Shown here in pieces: positions 7,183-14,254 of a DNA stretch of 39,649 bases. The DNA lies in NCBI GenBank assembly GCA_903909415.1, contig CAIVVS010000197.1, positions 1-39,649 of the forward strand. Direction: 5' to 3'. The DNA comes from an uncultured Pseudomonadota bacterium. GTDB taxonomy: Bacteria > Pseudomonadota > Gammaproteobacteria > Burkholderiales > SG8-39. Both the position numbers and the translations under genes were made by a program. Position 1 is the first letter of the stretch, and every line of letters begins with the position of its first letter. The notes beneath the pieces were generated by a model. The model was not told the origin of the DNA. It did no database searches and saw only the letters and a list, made by a program, of their open reading frames with translations.

Positions 7183-8202
7183 ATGAAGTTCAGCGTATGC
7201 CTGCCGACCGGCTTCGAAGGCGTGATGCACCCGATACCGTTCGTGGCGCCTGAGGACTTCGTGCGCCTCGGCAGGAAGTGCGAGGCACTGGGCTACCACT
7301 CGGTCTGGGGCAACGACCACATCACCACGCAGCAGTACGTGAAGGACCTGTTCCCAGGTACGCCGCCGAATTTCTACGAGGTGATGACGGTGCTGTCCTT
7401 CATCGCCGCAAGCACCACCACGCTGAAGGTGGGCACGGCGGTGTGCGTGGTACCGATGCGCGACCCGCTGTGGATCGCCAAGCAGTTCTCCACGCTCGAC
7501 CGGCTGTCGGGCGGGCGCGCCATCCTCGGCGTGGGGATAGGCGCCTACCGCGAGGAGTTCGAGGCCTGGGCGCCACGGCTGCGCGCGCAGGCCCGGCGTG
7601 GCGAGATGCTGGAGGAAGGAGTGCAGGTGATACGCCGGCTGCTGACGGAACGCACCGTGGACCATGCCGGCAGGTACTACGCCTACAGCAACGTGGAGAT
7701 GTACCCCAAGCCGCTGCAGGATCCGTTCCCCATCTTCTTCGGGGGGCACAACGTCGAGGCGCTGGAGCGCGCGGCGAAATGGGGACAGGGCTGGCTGCCC
7801 GGCTGGCGGCCGTGGCCGGAACTCGCCGGGCGCATCACCACGCTGAAGGACCGCTGCGAGCAACTGGGCCGGCCGCGCGACGCGGTGGAAGTGGCGGTCG
7901 AATTCTCCGTCACCATCGACAGGACTCCCGAGGTGGCCGAGAAACGCTACATGGAAAGCGGGCTGGTCGCGCACAGGAAGTCGCTTGCCTACACCGGGCG
8001 CGACCTGTCCAAGCAGGTGGTGTGCAACCTGGTCGGCTCACCGGACCAGATCCTGGAAAAGGTCGAGGGCGTGCGCCAACTGGGCGTGGACCATTGCTGC
8101 GCGCTGATGTTCCCGGCCGACACCATGGCCGAGTACGAGGAACAGATCGAGTGGTTCGCCAAGACCGTGATGCCGCGCGCGTCGACGCTCGGGCGCGCAT
8201 GA
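7183..8202 (+). CDS. LLM-class flavin/F420-dependent oxidoreductase
   Basis: A 339-residue luciferase-like monooxygenase/reductase; AGGAG precedes the ATG. Typical barrel segments: EALGYHSVWGNDHITTQ, TTTLKVGTAVCVVPMRDP, DRLSGGRAILGVGIGAYREEF and PFPIFFGGHNVEALERAA. It is a clear paralogue of the minus-strand LLM gene at 10823-11830: both begin with a LPTGxEG...YPIPF/HPIPF run and share SVWGNDH-TTQ-YV and GVGIGAYREEF. The pair probably acts on the same or successive intermediates. It is co-operonic with the upstream LLM gene and the following deaminase, whose ATG overlaps its stop codon. The cofactor (FMN or F420) and substrate are not determined by the sequence. Confidence 0.88.
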   Translation: MKFSVCLPTGFEGVMHPIPFVAPEDFVRLGRKCEALGYHSVWGNDHITTQQYVKDLFPGTPPNFYEVMTVLSFIAASTTTLKVGTAVCVVPMRDPLWIAKQFSTLDRLSGGRAILGVGIGAYREEFEAWAPRLRAQARRGEMLEEGVQVIRRLLTERTVDHAGRYYAYSNVEMYPKPLQDPFPIFFGGHNVEALERAAKWGQGWLPGWRPWPELAGRITTLKDRCEQLGRPRDAVEVAVEFSVTIDRTPEVAEKRYMESGLVAHRKSLAYTGRDLSKQVVCNLVGSPDQILEKVEGVRQLGVDHCCALMFPADTMAEYEEQIEWFAKTVMPRASTLGRA

Positions 8203-8690
8203 AGACCGACGACGCCACCTACCTGCGCCGCGCCATCCTGCTCGCCGAGCAGGCGGTGGCCGAGGGCCGGCGGCCGTTCGGCTCGGTGGTGGTCGCGGCC
8301 GACGGGCGCGTGGTGGCCGAGGCCTCCTCCACCCAGGGCCAGGACCGGGACTGGACCGCGCACGCGGAACTGAGCGCGTTGCGCGAGGCCTGCAGGCAAC
8401 TCAGCTGGGAAGAACTCGAAGGCGCGACGCTCTATGCCAGCGGCGAACCCTGCCCGATGTGCGCCGGGGCCTTGTTCTGGTGCAACCTGCGGCGGCTGGT
8501 GTTCGGCCTGGGCGAGGCCGGCATGCGCGAACTGCGCGGCACGCATCCTCGCGGCGCCGGGCTGCTGATGGGCTGCCGCGAGGTGCTGTCGCGCTCGCCG
8601 CGCCCGATCGAGGTGGTCGGGCCGATGCTGGAGGACGAGGCGCGCCGCGCGCACCAGGCGTTCTGGAAGGACGCGCCGGACGCGGCCTAG
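8199..8690 (+). CDS. Nucleoside/base deaminase (CMP/dCMP deaminase fold)
   Basis: A 163-residue zinc deaminase. The zinc site is visible as HAE (in TAHAELSALREA) and PCPMCAG, the standard pattern of the cytidine/guanine/tRNA-adenosine deaminase fold. The size and the RRPFGSVVVAADGRVV N-terminal segment look like the guanine-deaminase/TadA-like branch acting on free bases or related heterocycles. It starts in an ATGA overlap with the upstream LLM gene, so it is translated together with it. In this setting a hydrolytic deamination of an N-heterocyclic intermediate is likely; a housekeeping tadA role is less likely because of the catabolic context. Confidence 0.88.
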   Translation: MKTDDATYLRRAILLAEQAVAEGRRPFGSVVVAADGRVVAEASSTQGQDRDWTAHAELSALREACRQLSWEELEGATLYASGEPCPMCAGALFWCNLRRLVFGLGEAGMRELRGTHPRGAGLLMGCREVLSRSPRPIEVVGPMLEDEARRAHQAFWKDAPDAA

Positions 8691-8742
8691 CGCCGTTCGC
8701 GGCGACAGCCGTTCATCCCTGAGGCGTCAGACTTTCGTCCCC

Positions 8743-8756
8743 GAGGCGCAAGCCTC
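8743..8756. terminator. Short GCAA-loop hairpin between convergent operons
   Basis: GAGGC (8743-8747), GNRA-type loop GCAA, GCCTC (8752-8756), located in the 72-bp gap between the deaminase stop and the convergent [2Fe-2S] gene stop. The stem is only 5 bp and no T-run follows, so terminator function is weakly supported. Confidence 0.3.
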
Positions 8757-8762
8757 TCGTAT

Positions 8763-9110
8763 CTAGGGAAAAAGCCGCTCATCCGAGGGCGCAATCTCGG
8801 TCATCAGGTCGCGCACCAGTTCCTTCTTGGCCAGCGGCTCGATGCGCATCTCGCGCTCGGCCAGCCTCGCGAGGCAGGCGTACTGCGCCTTCCCGTCCAC
8901 CTGCATCATGCATTCCTTGCAGGCATTGGCGTTGATGCAGGAATAGCGGAACGCCAGCGTCGGGTCGGCGTGGATGCGTATCCAGCGCAGCGCATCCAGC
9001 ACCGTCTGGCCTTCCTCGTACGGGACGCGGTAGGACTCCACGCGCGGTGCTTCGCCGGCGGTACCGCGGCGCACCAGCAGTTGCGCGTGCTTCAGGCCGG
9101 GGGTGCTCAT
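8763..9110 (-). CDS. Single-domain [2Fe-2S] protein (SdhB/FrdB N-terminal domain-like)
   Basis: A 115-residue protein with the cysteine spacing of the plant-type ferredoxin domain of succinate dehydrogenase/fumarate reductase iron-sulfur subunits: C58-x5-C64-x2-C67-x11-C79, in the run CINANACKECMMQ ... YAC. SdhB and FrdB normally continue for over 100 residues with [4Fe-4S] and [3Fe-4S] motifs; here the protein stops at about residue 115 (ERLFP), so only one cluster is present. The stop is clean, with no remnant of the second domain downstream. Its ATG overlaps the stop of the FrdA-like flavoprotein gene, so the two surely form a complex. It likely passes electrons between that FAD and an unknown partner. 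Confidence 0.85.
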   Translation of the reverse strand: MSTPGLKHAQLLVRRGTAGEAPRVESYRVPYEEGQTVLDALRWIRIHADPTLAFRYSCINANACKECMMQVDGKAQYACLARLAEREMRIEPLAKKELVRDLMTEIAPSDERLFP

Positions 9111-10810
9111 GCCGCACGCTCCCCGGCGCCGGCATCGGCGCCCACAACGGGTTCGTTGCGCAGGACGACCGCGCCGTCGCGCAGCGACAGCACCAGGTTC
9201 ACGTCCCATTCGCGCTTCATGCCCGGATGGTCGAGGCGCTGGTGCGCGCCGCGGCTCTCATCCCTGGCCAGCGCGGCCAGCGCCACGACTTCCGCCGTCT
9301 GCAGCATGCCGCGCAGGTCCAGCCAGTCGAGCAGTTGCGCATCATGTCCCGCCGGACCGGAATGCGGTGCGCGCGGCGCGATTTCACCGATGAGCACGCG
9401 CAACTCGCGCAGGCGGACCAGAGCTTCGCGCAGGTCGGCCTCGGTGCGGAACGGACCGACCTTGCGCGCCATCAGGAACTGCAGTTCCTCCAGGACCGCC
9501 GCAAGGTTGGGCGCTTCGCCGGCAGGGCCGGCGGTGAACGGCAGCGCTGCTGCGCGCACCGCGGCGTCCGTGTCCGCGAGCGCCGCGACCTGCGTTGCGC
9601 GCGCCGCCGCCGTCTGCCCGGCGCGCCGGCCGAACACCAGCGCCTCGCTGACCGCGTTGCCCGACAGCCGGTTCGCGCCATTGGCCCCGCCGACCGCCTC
9701 GCCCGCGGCATACAGCCCGGGCACGCAGGTGGCCATGGACTCGTCCACCCGCACCCCGCCCATGTGGTAATGCGCGATGGGCGCCACTTCCACCACGTCG
9801 CGGGTCAGGTCGATGCCGTTGGCGGAGAGCCGGTCGATGATGGGCCCGAACTCGGCGCGCAGTTCCGCCTCGCTGCAATGGGTGAAGGACAGCCATGCAC
9901 CGCCGTGCGGCGAGCCGCGCCCGGCCTCGACCTCGCTGGTGATCGCATAGGTGGCCTGGTCGCGCGTCAGCGTGTACTTGTCCGACTGCTCTCCGTAGCG
10001 CTCCACGAACTCCTGCATCAGGCCGTTGAGCAGCTTGCCGCCGAGCTTGTAGCGGAAGGCGTCCCACATGATCGGGTCCATGCCCACCAGCCGCGGTGCG
10101 AGGTGGCCGATGGGGAAGAACTGCACGAACTCCATGTCGGTGAGCTCGGCCCCGGCGCGCAGCGCGATCGCATAGCCCTCCCCGCCCATGTTGGCCGAGG
10201 CGCTGTTGCGCGCATACAGTCGCGTGAGGCCGCCGGTGGCGAGCACGGTGGACTTCGCGCGCAGCGTGACCAGTTCGCCCGAGGGAAGGTGCAGCGCCAG
10301 CGCGCCGGAGCATGCGCCATCCACCACCAGCAGCTCCACCACCGCGAGTTCGCCGACGCGGCGCACGTTCGCGTCGCGGATCAGCCTGGTGCGCAGGGTG
10401 CGCGACACCGCGACGCCGGTGGCGAGGAACTCGACATAGACGCAGCGCGGCAGCCCGTGGCCCGGGGCGTTCACGTACTTGAAGCCGCCGTCGGCCTCGC
10501 GCGCCCAGCCCGCGCCCCAGTCCTCCATCTCGCGGATCACGCCGGGCGCCTCGCCGCAGAGCAGCTCGACCAGGCGCGCGTCGCACAGTCCGCGCCCGGC
10601 GGCGTGGGTGTCAGCCACGTGGCGTGGCACGTCCTCGCCGCCCAGCGCGCCGGCCACGGTCATCTGCGCCATCACGGTCGCCCCGCCGCGCCCGATCAGG
10701 CTGCGGTCGGCCAGCAGCACCTGCGCGCCGGCGGCCGAGGCGGCCAGCGCCGCGTACATGCCGGCGCCGCCCGCGCCCACCACCAGCACATCGGTATCGA
10801 TCTGCCTCAT
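9107..10810 (-). CDS. FAD-dependent oxidoreductase, succinate dehydrogenase/fumarate reductase flavoprotein family
   Basis: A 567-residue soluble flavoprotein. The dinucleotide-binding motif is VGAGGAGMYAALAAS (11-25), followed by the acidic end LLADR. The active-site segments HYHMGGVRVD and GLYAAGEAVGGANGANRLSG are present, with the C-terminal helical domain carrying LRGMLQTAEVVALAALARDESRGAH as in SdhA/AprA/NadB. At the place of the histidine that binds FAD covalently in SdhA/FrdA (SHT), this protein has GAT (residues 43-45), so FAD is probably non-covalent, as in L-aspartate oxidase and APS reductase. It is coupled by a 4-bp overlap to a one-domain [2Fe-2S] protein and lies 12 bp after an LLM gene. 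It is likely a substrate-specific dehydrogenase/reductase of the pathway, not respiratory complex II. Confidence 0.88.
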   Translation of the reverse strand: MRQIDTDVLVVGAGGAGMYAALAASAAGAQVLLADRSLIGRGGATVMAQMTVAGALGGEDVPRHVADTHAAGRGLCDARLVELLCGEAPGVIREMEDWGAGWAREADGGFKYVNAPGHGLPRCVYVEFLATGVAVSRTLRTRLIRDANVRRVGELAVVELLVVDGACSGALALHLPSGELVTLRAKSTVLATGGLTRLYARNSASANMGGEGYAIALRAGAELTDMEFVQFFPIGHLAPRLVGMDPIMWDAFRYKLGGKLLNGLMQEFVERYGEQSDKYTLTRDQATYAITSEVEAGRGSPHGGAWLSFTHCSEAELRAEFGPIIDRLSANGIDLTRDVVEVAPIAHYHMGGVRVDESMATCVPGLYAAGEAVGGANGANRLSGNAVSEALVFGRRAGQTAAARATQVAALADTDAAVRAAALPFTAGPAGEAPNLAAVLEELQFLMARKVGPFRTEADLREALVRLRELRVLIGEIAPRAPHSGPAGHDAQLLDWLDLRGMLQTAEVVALAALARDESRGAHQRLDHPGMKREWDVNLVLSLRDGAVVLRNEPVVGADAGAGERAA

Positions 10811-10822
10811 GGGCGTGTGCCT

Positions 10823-11830
10823 TCAGCCGATCTTCGGGATCACTTCCTCGGCGAACAGCTGCATCTGGTCAACCAGGTCGTCCACCGAGTTGGCCGCGAA
10901 GTACAGTCCCAGCATGTGGGTGACGCCGGCCTCGCGCAAGGCGTTGCACTTGTCGATGATCTCGGCCGGCGTGCCGACCAGGTTGGAGTCCTCCATCTTG
11001 ATGTCGCCCTGGTCCTTGAGCGTGGACTTGCGCAACGACACCAGGTGCTTGTACATCTGCGAGGACTCGAAGGCCTGCATCGCCTTGTTGCGGTCGCGGT
11101 CCACGCGCACGATCCACTGCGGCGCGACCTCCACCGTGCGCCAGTCGCGCCCGACGCGCTCGGCGTGCTCCTTGAGCATGGCCACGCCCTTCTTCACCTG
11201 CGACAGGTGCAGGCCGGCCGGCAGCCAGCCCTCGGCCATCTCCACCGCGCGCCGGATGTTGTTCGGGTTGTTGCCGCCGATCAGCATCGGGATGACCTTC
11301 TGCTTGCCCTTGGGCCAGAGCTCGACGTCGCGGTAGTTGTAGTACGCACCCTCAAAGGAGGCGACCCGGTCGGTGAGCAGCTTCTTCAGCGCCTTGACGC
11401 CTTCCTCGACGATGTCGCCCCGCTGCAGCTTGGAGTCCGGCTGCAGCGCCGAGAACTCCTCGCGGTAGGCGCCGATGCCCACGCCCAGTTCGACCCGCCC
11501 GCCGCTGAAGTGGTCCAGGGTGCAGATCTGCTTGGCGGTGACCACGATGTCGCGGCGCATCGGCAGCACCAGGATGCCGGTGCCGAAGCGCAGCTTGGTG
11601 GTGATGGACGCGAGGTAGGCGTAGGTGACCAGCGGCTCCCAGAACCGCGGCGGCACCGGGAACTCCTCGCGCACGTAGTGCTGCGTGGTCATGTGGTCGT
11701 TGCCCCACACCGAGTCGTAGCCGAACTTCTCGGCCGACACCGCGATGCGTATCACGCTCTCCGGGTCGGAAAACGGGATCGGGTAGGTAAGGCCCTCCAT
11801 TCCGGTGGGCAGTCCCGCGCTGACTCTCAT
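10823..11830 (-). CDS. LLM-class flavin/F420-dependent oxidoreductase (paralogue of the gene at 7183)
   Basis: A 335-residue luciferase-family enzyme. Segments: SAEKFGYDSVWGNDHMTTQ, ITTKLRFGTGILVLPMRRD, DHFSGGRVELGVGIGAYREEF, and VIPMLIGGNNPNNIRRA (a common phosphate/cofactor-contact strand in this family). It resembles the plus-strand LLM gene at 7183-8202 over its whole length. It is first in a minus-strand operon with the FrdA-like flavoprotein and the [2Fe-2S] protein, implying that reduced flavin or F420 chemistry is linked to that redox pair. AGGAGACA upstream of the ATG (11830) is a good ribosome binding site. Substrate unknown; F420 use is inferred only from the nearby fbiC. Confidence 0.88.
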   Translation of the reverse strand: MRVSAGLPTGMEGLTYPIPFSDPESVIRIAVSAEKFGYDSVWGNDHMTTQHYVREEFPVPPRFWEPLVTYAYLASITTKLRFGTGILVLPMRRDIVVTAKQICTLDHFSGGRVELGVGIGAYREEFSALQPDSKLQRGDIVEEGVKALKKLLTDRVASFEGAYYNYRDVELWPKGKQKVIPMLIGGNNPNNIRRAVEMAEGWLPAGLHLSQVKKGVAMLKEHAERVGRDWRTVEVAPQWIVRVDRDRNKAMQAFESSQMYKHLVSLRKSTLKDQGDIKMEDSNLVGTPAEIIDKCNALREAGVTHMLGLYFAANSVDDLVDQMQLFAEEVIPKIG

Positions 11831-11880
11831 TGCTTGTCTCCTGGATTCTGTCTGTTCAACCTGTTGTCACTCCAAAACCC

Positions 11881-11918
11881 GTACGTCCTGGGCATGTCGA
11901 AGGACGAACCGCTACGAA
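11881..11918. repeat. Palindromic repeat A (TTCGACAGGCTCAG family)
   Basis: Diverged copy: CGTCCTGGGCATGTCGAAGG followed by ACGAACCGCTACGAAGT. Nearly the same as repeat C including the CTACGAAGT flank, but with substitutions in the loop half (GGGCATG for GAGCCTG). Confidence 0.7.
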
Positions 11919-11927
11919 GTCTCCGAG

Positions 11928-11998
11928 TCACTGCTTCTTTTCCCTGGACCAACCCTTGATCTGGCGCCAGCGGGTGCAGCCCTTCACTCCCCCTACGG
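11928..11998 (-). pseudogene. Decayed second copy of the GIY-YIG nuclease gene
   Basis: Read on the minus strand, this stretch encodes GGVKGC, then with an internal deletion QIKGWSREKKQ and a stop (TGA at 11930-11928). These match GEVKGY and QQVKGWSRAKKQ of the intact gene at 12129-12422, while the sequence between them and the whole N-terminal GIY-YIG motif are missing. Nucleotide similarity is also clear (TTCCCTGGACCAACCCTTGA against TCGCCCTGGACCAGCCCTTG). It sits between repeats A and B exactly as the intact gene sits between C and D. No function is expected. Confidence 0.65.
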
Positions 11999-12010
11999 CT
12001 CCCATCATGC

Positions 12011-12043
12011 TGTTCATGCTTCGACAGACTCAGCACGAACGGG
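12011..12043. repeat. Palindromic repeat B
   Basis: TGTTCATGCTTCGACAGACT followed by CAGCACGAACGGG. One base (AGACT for AGGCT) differs from repeat D in the core; opposite orientation to A and C. Confidence 0.75.
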
Positions 12044-12096
12044 CCATCTCGCCCCGGCGCCAGATACGATACGTCGGTCAATGACATCCGTGTGCC

Positions 12097-12138
12097 CGTT
12101 CGTCCTGAGCCTGTCGAAGGACGAACCACTACGAAGTC
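12097..12138. repeat. Palindromic repeat C
   Basis: CGTTCGTCCTGAGCCTGTCG followed by AAGGACGAACCACTACGAAGTC. GTTCGTCC and GGACGAAC form an 8-bp perfect stem around GAGCCTGTCGAA-type loop bases. Contains the TAG stop of the GIY-YIG gene at 12129-12131. Confidence 0.8.
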
Positions 12139-12422
12139 CCTGCATCCCTGCTCCGGGCGAGCCGGCTGATTTCCGCCCAGTCGCCCCGCACCAATGCCTG
12201 CTTCTTCGCCCTGGACCAGCCCTTGACTTGCTGCTCGCTGGCCAGCGATTCATCCCTGGTCGTGAAACTCTCGCTGAAAACCAGCGTGACCGGCCGGCGC
12301 TTGCTGGTGTAGCCCTTCACCTCCCCGCTTTGGTGGCTCGCAATACGCCGCTCCAAGTCGTCCGTATGTCCGACGTAGTACGAGCCGTCCGCGCATTCCA
12401 GCATGTAGACCCAGAATGCCAT
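12129..12422 (-). CDS. GIY-YIG nuclease superfamily protein (small, UPF0213/YhbQ-like)
   Basis: A 97-residue protein that is essentially one GIY-YIG domain: VYMLECADGSYYVGHTDDLE (the motif appears as SYYVGHT), RRIASHQSGE with the catalytic-type Arg, and E in RDESLASEQQVKGWSRAKK. The ATG at 12422 is chosen because AGGAGG stands five bases before it; an in-frame ATG at 12452 would place the start inside repeat D. Small solo GIY-YIG proteins of this kind (YhbQ-like) have poorly known roles, often thought to be DNA repair or structure-specific nucleases. Its last codons (AGTS, stop) come from repeat C. The gene and its flanking inverted repeats are duplicated next door in decayed form, so I suspect nuclease-driven spread. 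Confidence 0.85.
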   Translation of the reverse strand: MAFWVYMLECADGSYYVGHTDDLERRIASHQSGEVKGYTSKRRPVTLVFSESFTTRDESLASEQQVKGWSRAKKQALVRGDWAEISRLARSRDAGTS

Positions 12423-12446
12423 CTGCCCTCCTGCTTCCACCTTCCT

Positions 12447-12478
12447 GTTCATGCTTCGACAGGCTCAGCACGAACGGA
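12447..12478. repeat. Palindromic repeat D
   Basis: GTTCATGCTTCGACAGGCTC followed by AGCACGAACGGA; same orientation as B, inverted relative to A and C. Lies between the GIY-YIG start and the end of hyuB. Confidence 0.8.
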
Positions 12479-12502
12479 CCGCCACGCTCCGCCATCCCGT
12501 GC

Positions 12503-14251
12503 CTATCCCGCGCGACGACGCAACACTGCCGTCGCCGGTTCGTCGATGCTGCCGTCTTCCTTCACCACCACGCCGTAGTCGCGTTCAGCCGACTCGCGTG
12601 ATACCAGCCCCGCGATCACGTCGGCCGCGACCCGCGCCGCTTCACGCCGCTTCGGGTCGCCCAGGCCGCCGCCGCCGGGGGCCTCCATCACGTAGGACTT
12701 GCCCGACGGGATGGTCTGCTGGCCCTTGCCACGCAGCGGCTCGCCCGAGCCCATGCGGACGATGCCCGCCATGCCGTCGGCCCCGCCGTCGCGCCCGCGC
12801 GGCGGAAACACCACGCGATCGTAGTTGGCGCTGATGAGGAAGGGTGAGTTGTCCAGGTGGATCGCCTCCATCACCTGCCCCAGTCCGCCGCGGAACTCGC
12901 CCGCGCCGCCGGAATCCACGCGGTACTCCTTGCGCGTGACCAGGATGGGCGACAGCGCCTCGGTGATCTCCACCGGGCAGTTCTTCACGCCGCTGGGGAA
13001 GGCGGTGGCCGACAGGCCGTCCTTGCCGGGACGCGCGCCGGTGCCGCCGGAGTGGAAGCTCATCACGTTGAACACCTTGGTGCCGGCGACCTCGTCGGCC
13101 GCGGCCTCGACGCGCGAGTCCCCGCCCATCGCGAACAGGTTCCACAGGCAGGAGGTTCCCTCCGCCGGCACCGCGCCCTCGAGCGCCTGCGCCAGGCAGC
13201 CGAACATCAGGTCGGGCAGCAGTTGCCCGGTGATGTGGCGCGTGGCCACCGGCGCGGGGTGCTTCGCATTCAGGATGCAACCCTCGGGCGCGCTGATGCG
13301 CAGCACCGACAGCGAGCCCTCGTTGTTCGGCACCTTGGGCGAGACGATGCACTTGATGCCGAAGGACGAGTACGCCTCGGCGTAACAGAACGGCACGTTG
13401 ATGCCGAAGGGCGACACGCCCGAGGTGCCGGTGAAGTCCACGGCGATATGGTCGTCATGCACGGTCATGGTGGCGACCAGCTTCACCGGCGTGTCGTAGC
13501 CGTCGACCATCATCTCGTTGCGGTAGGTGCCCCTGGGCACGCGCCGGATCGCCTCGATGCTGGCCTCGCGCGAGCGCGCCAGGATATGCGCCGCGAGCGC
13601 GTCCAGCGACTCCAGGCCGAACTCGTCCATCATGGACACCAGCCGCCGGCCGCCCAGCTTGTTGCAGGCCGCCAGCGAGAACAGGTCGCCTATCACCTGG
13701 GTGGGCTCGCGAACGTTCTCGCGGATGATCTCGATGATGGACTCGTCGGTCTTCCCCTCGCGCGCAAAGCGCATCAGCGGGACGTAGATGCCCTCCTCGT
13801 AGACCTGGCGCGAGTCCGGGCCCATGCCGCGCCCGCCCACGTCCACCATGTGGCTGGTGGAGGCGAACATGCCCACCATCCGGCCATGCCGGTAGGTCGG
13901 GGTGACAAAGGTGAAATCGTGCAGGTGGCCGGTGCCCTTCCAGGGGTCGTTGGTGAAGAACACGTCGCCGTCGCGCATGGTGTCGGCGGGGAACCTGTCC
14001 AGGAAGTGGCGCACCGCGCGCGCCATCGCATTCACGTGCCCGGGCGTGCCGGTGACCGCCTGCGCCAGCATGTTGCCGCTGGCGTCGAACACGCCGGCCG
14101 AGACGTCGCCCGCCTCGCGCGTGGAAGTGGAAAAGCCGGTGCGGATCAAGGTGAGAGACTGCTCCTCGGTGACCGCGATCAGGCGGTCCCACATGACCTG
14201 CATCTGGATCTGCGACAGGGACGAGAGCGGTTGCTCGGCGGGCGCATTCAT
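12503..14251 (-). CDS. Hydantoinase B/oxoprolinase beta subunit (HyuB family)
   Basis: A 582-residue HyuB-family protein. Landmarks are VFDASGNMLAQAVTGTPGH near residue 54, DVFFTNDPWKGTGHLHDF near 95, AVDFTGTSGVSPFGINVPF in the middle, and the C-terminal EAPGGGGLGDPKRR run typical of the family. It pairs with HyuA to make an ATP-dependent amidohydrolase; characterised members open N-methylhydantoin, 5-oxoproline, caprolactam or carboxylate acetophenone. It starts 3 bp after the hyuA stop and ends the leftward liv-hyu operon, so the imported compound is probably a cyclic amide or a related carbonyl compound. Which reaction it performs cannot be told from sequence. Confidence 0.92.
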   Translation of the reverse strand: MNAPAEQPLSSLSQIQMQVMWDRLIAVTEEQSLTLIRTGFSTSTREAGDVSAGVFDASGNMLAQAVTGTPGHVNAMARAVRHFLDRFPADTMRDGDVFFTNDPWKGTGHLHDFTFVTPTYRHGRMVGMFASTSHMVDVGGRGMGPDSRQVYEEGIYVPLMRFAREGKTDESIIEIIRENVREPTQVIGDLFSLAACNKLGGRRLVSMMDEFGLESLDALAAHILARSREASIEAIRRVPRGTYRNEMMVDGYDTPVKLVATMTVHDDHIAVDFTGTSGVSPFGINVPFCYAEAYSSFGIKCIVSPKVPNNEGSLSVLRISAPEGCILNAKHPAPVATRHITGQLLPDLMFGCLAQALEGAVPAEGTSCLWNLFAMGGDSRVEAAADEVAGTKVFNVMSFHSGGTGARPGKDGLSATAFPSGVKNCPVEITEALSPILVTRKEYRVDSGGAGEFRGGLGQVMEAIHLDNSPFLISANYDRVVFPPRGRDGGADGMAGIVRMGSGEPLRGKGQQTIPSGKSYVMEAPGGGGLGDPKRREAARVAADVIAGLVSRESAERDYGVVVKEDGSIDEPATAVLRRRAG

Positions 14252-14254
14252 GGC

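Larger units (their letters stand above)
11881..12478. mobile_element. Two tandem GIY-YIG units, each flanked by inverted palindromic repeats
   Basis: Unit 1 (11881-12043): repeat A, a decayed GIY-YIG remnant, then repeat B. Unit 2 (12097-12478): repeat C, an intact GIY-YIG gene, then repeat D. A and C share one orientation; B and D share the other, so each nuclease copy is bracketed by inverted copies of the same family (core TTCGACAGGCTCAG). The arm next to the gene's 3' end, ACTTCGTAGyGGTTCGTCC, is shared by both units, and in unit 2 it supplies the stop codon of the intact gene. Same order and orientation in both units points to duplication of one mobile or gene-conversion unit. No transposase or target-site duplication was seen. 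Confidence 0.6.

Noticed and set aside
6134..8690. Canonical Rut pyrimidine pathway
   Set aside because: An LLM enzyme and isochorismatase-type hydrolases are present, but RutC, RutD, RutE, RutF and RutG equivalents in operon order are missing and the LLM genes do not sit with the hydrolases.
9047..11959. Plus-strand open frame of 970 codons over the LLM, flavoprotein and [2Fe-2S] genes
   Set aside because: Antisense shadow of three well-supported minus-strand genes; no recognisable motif and His/Gln/Arg-rich composition.
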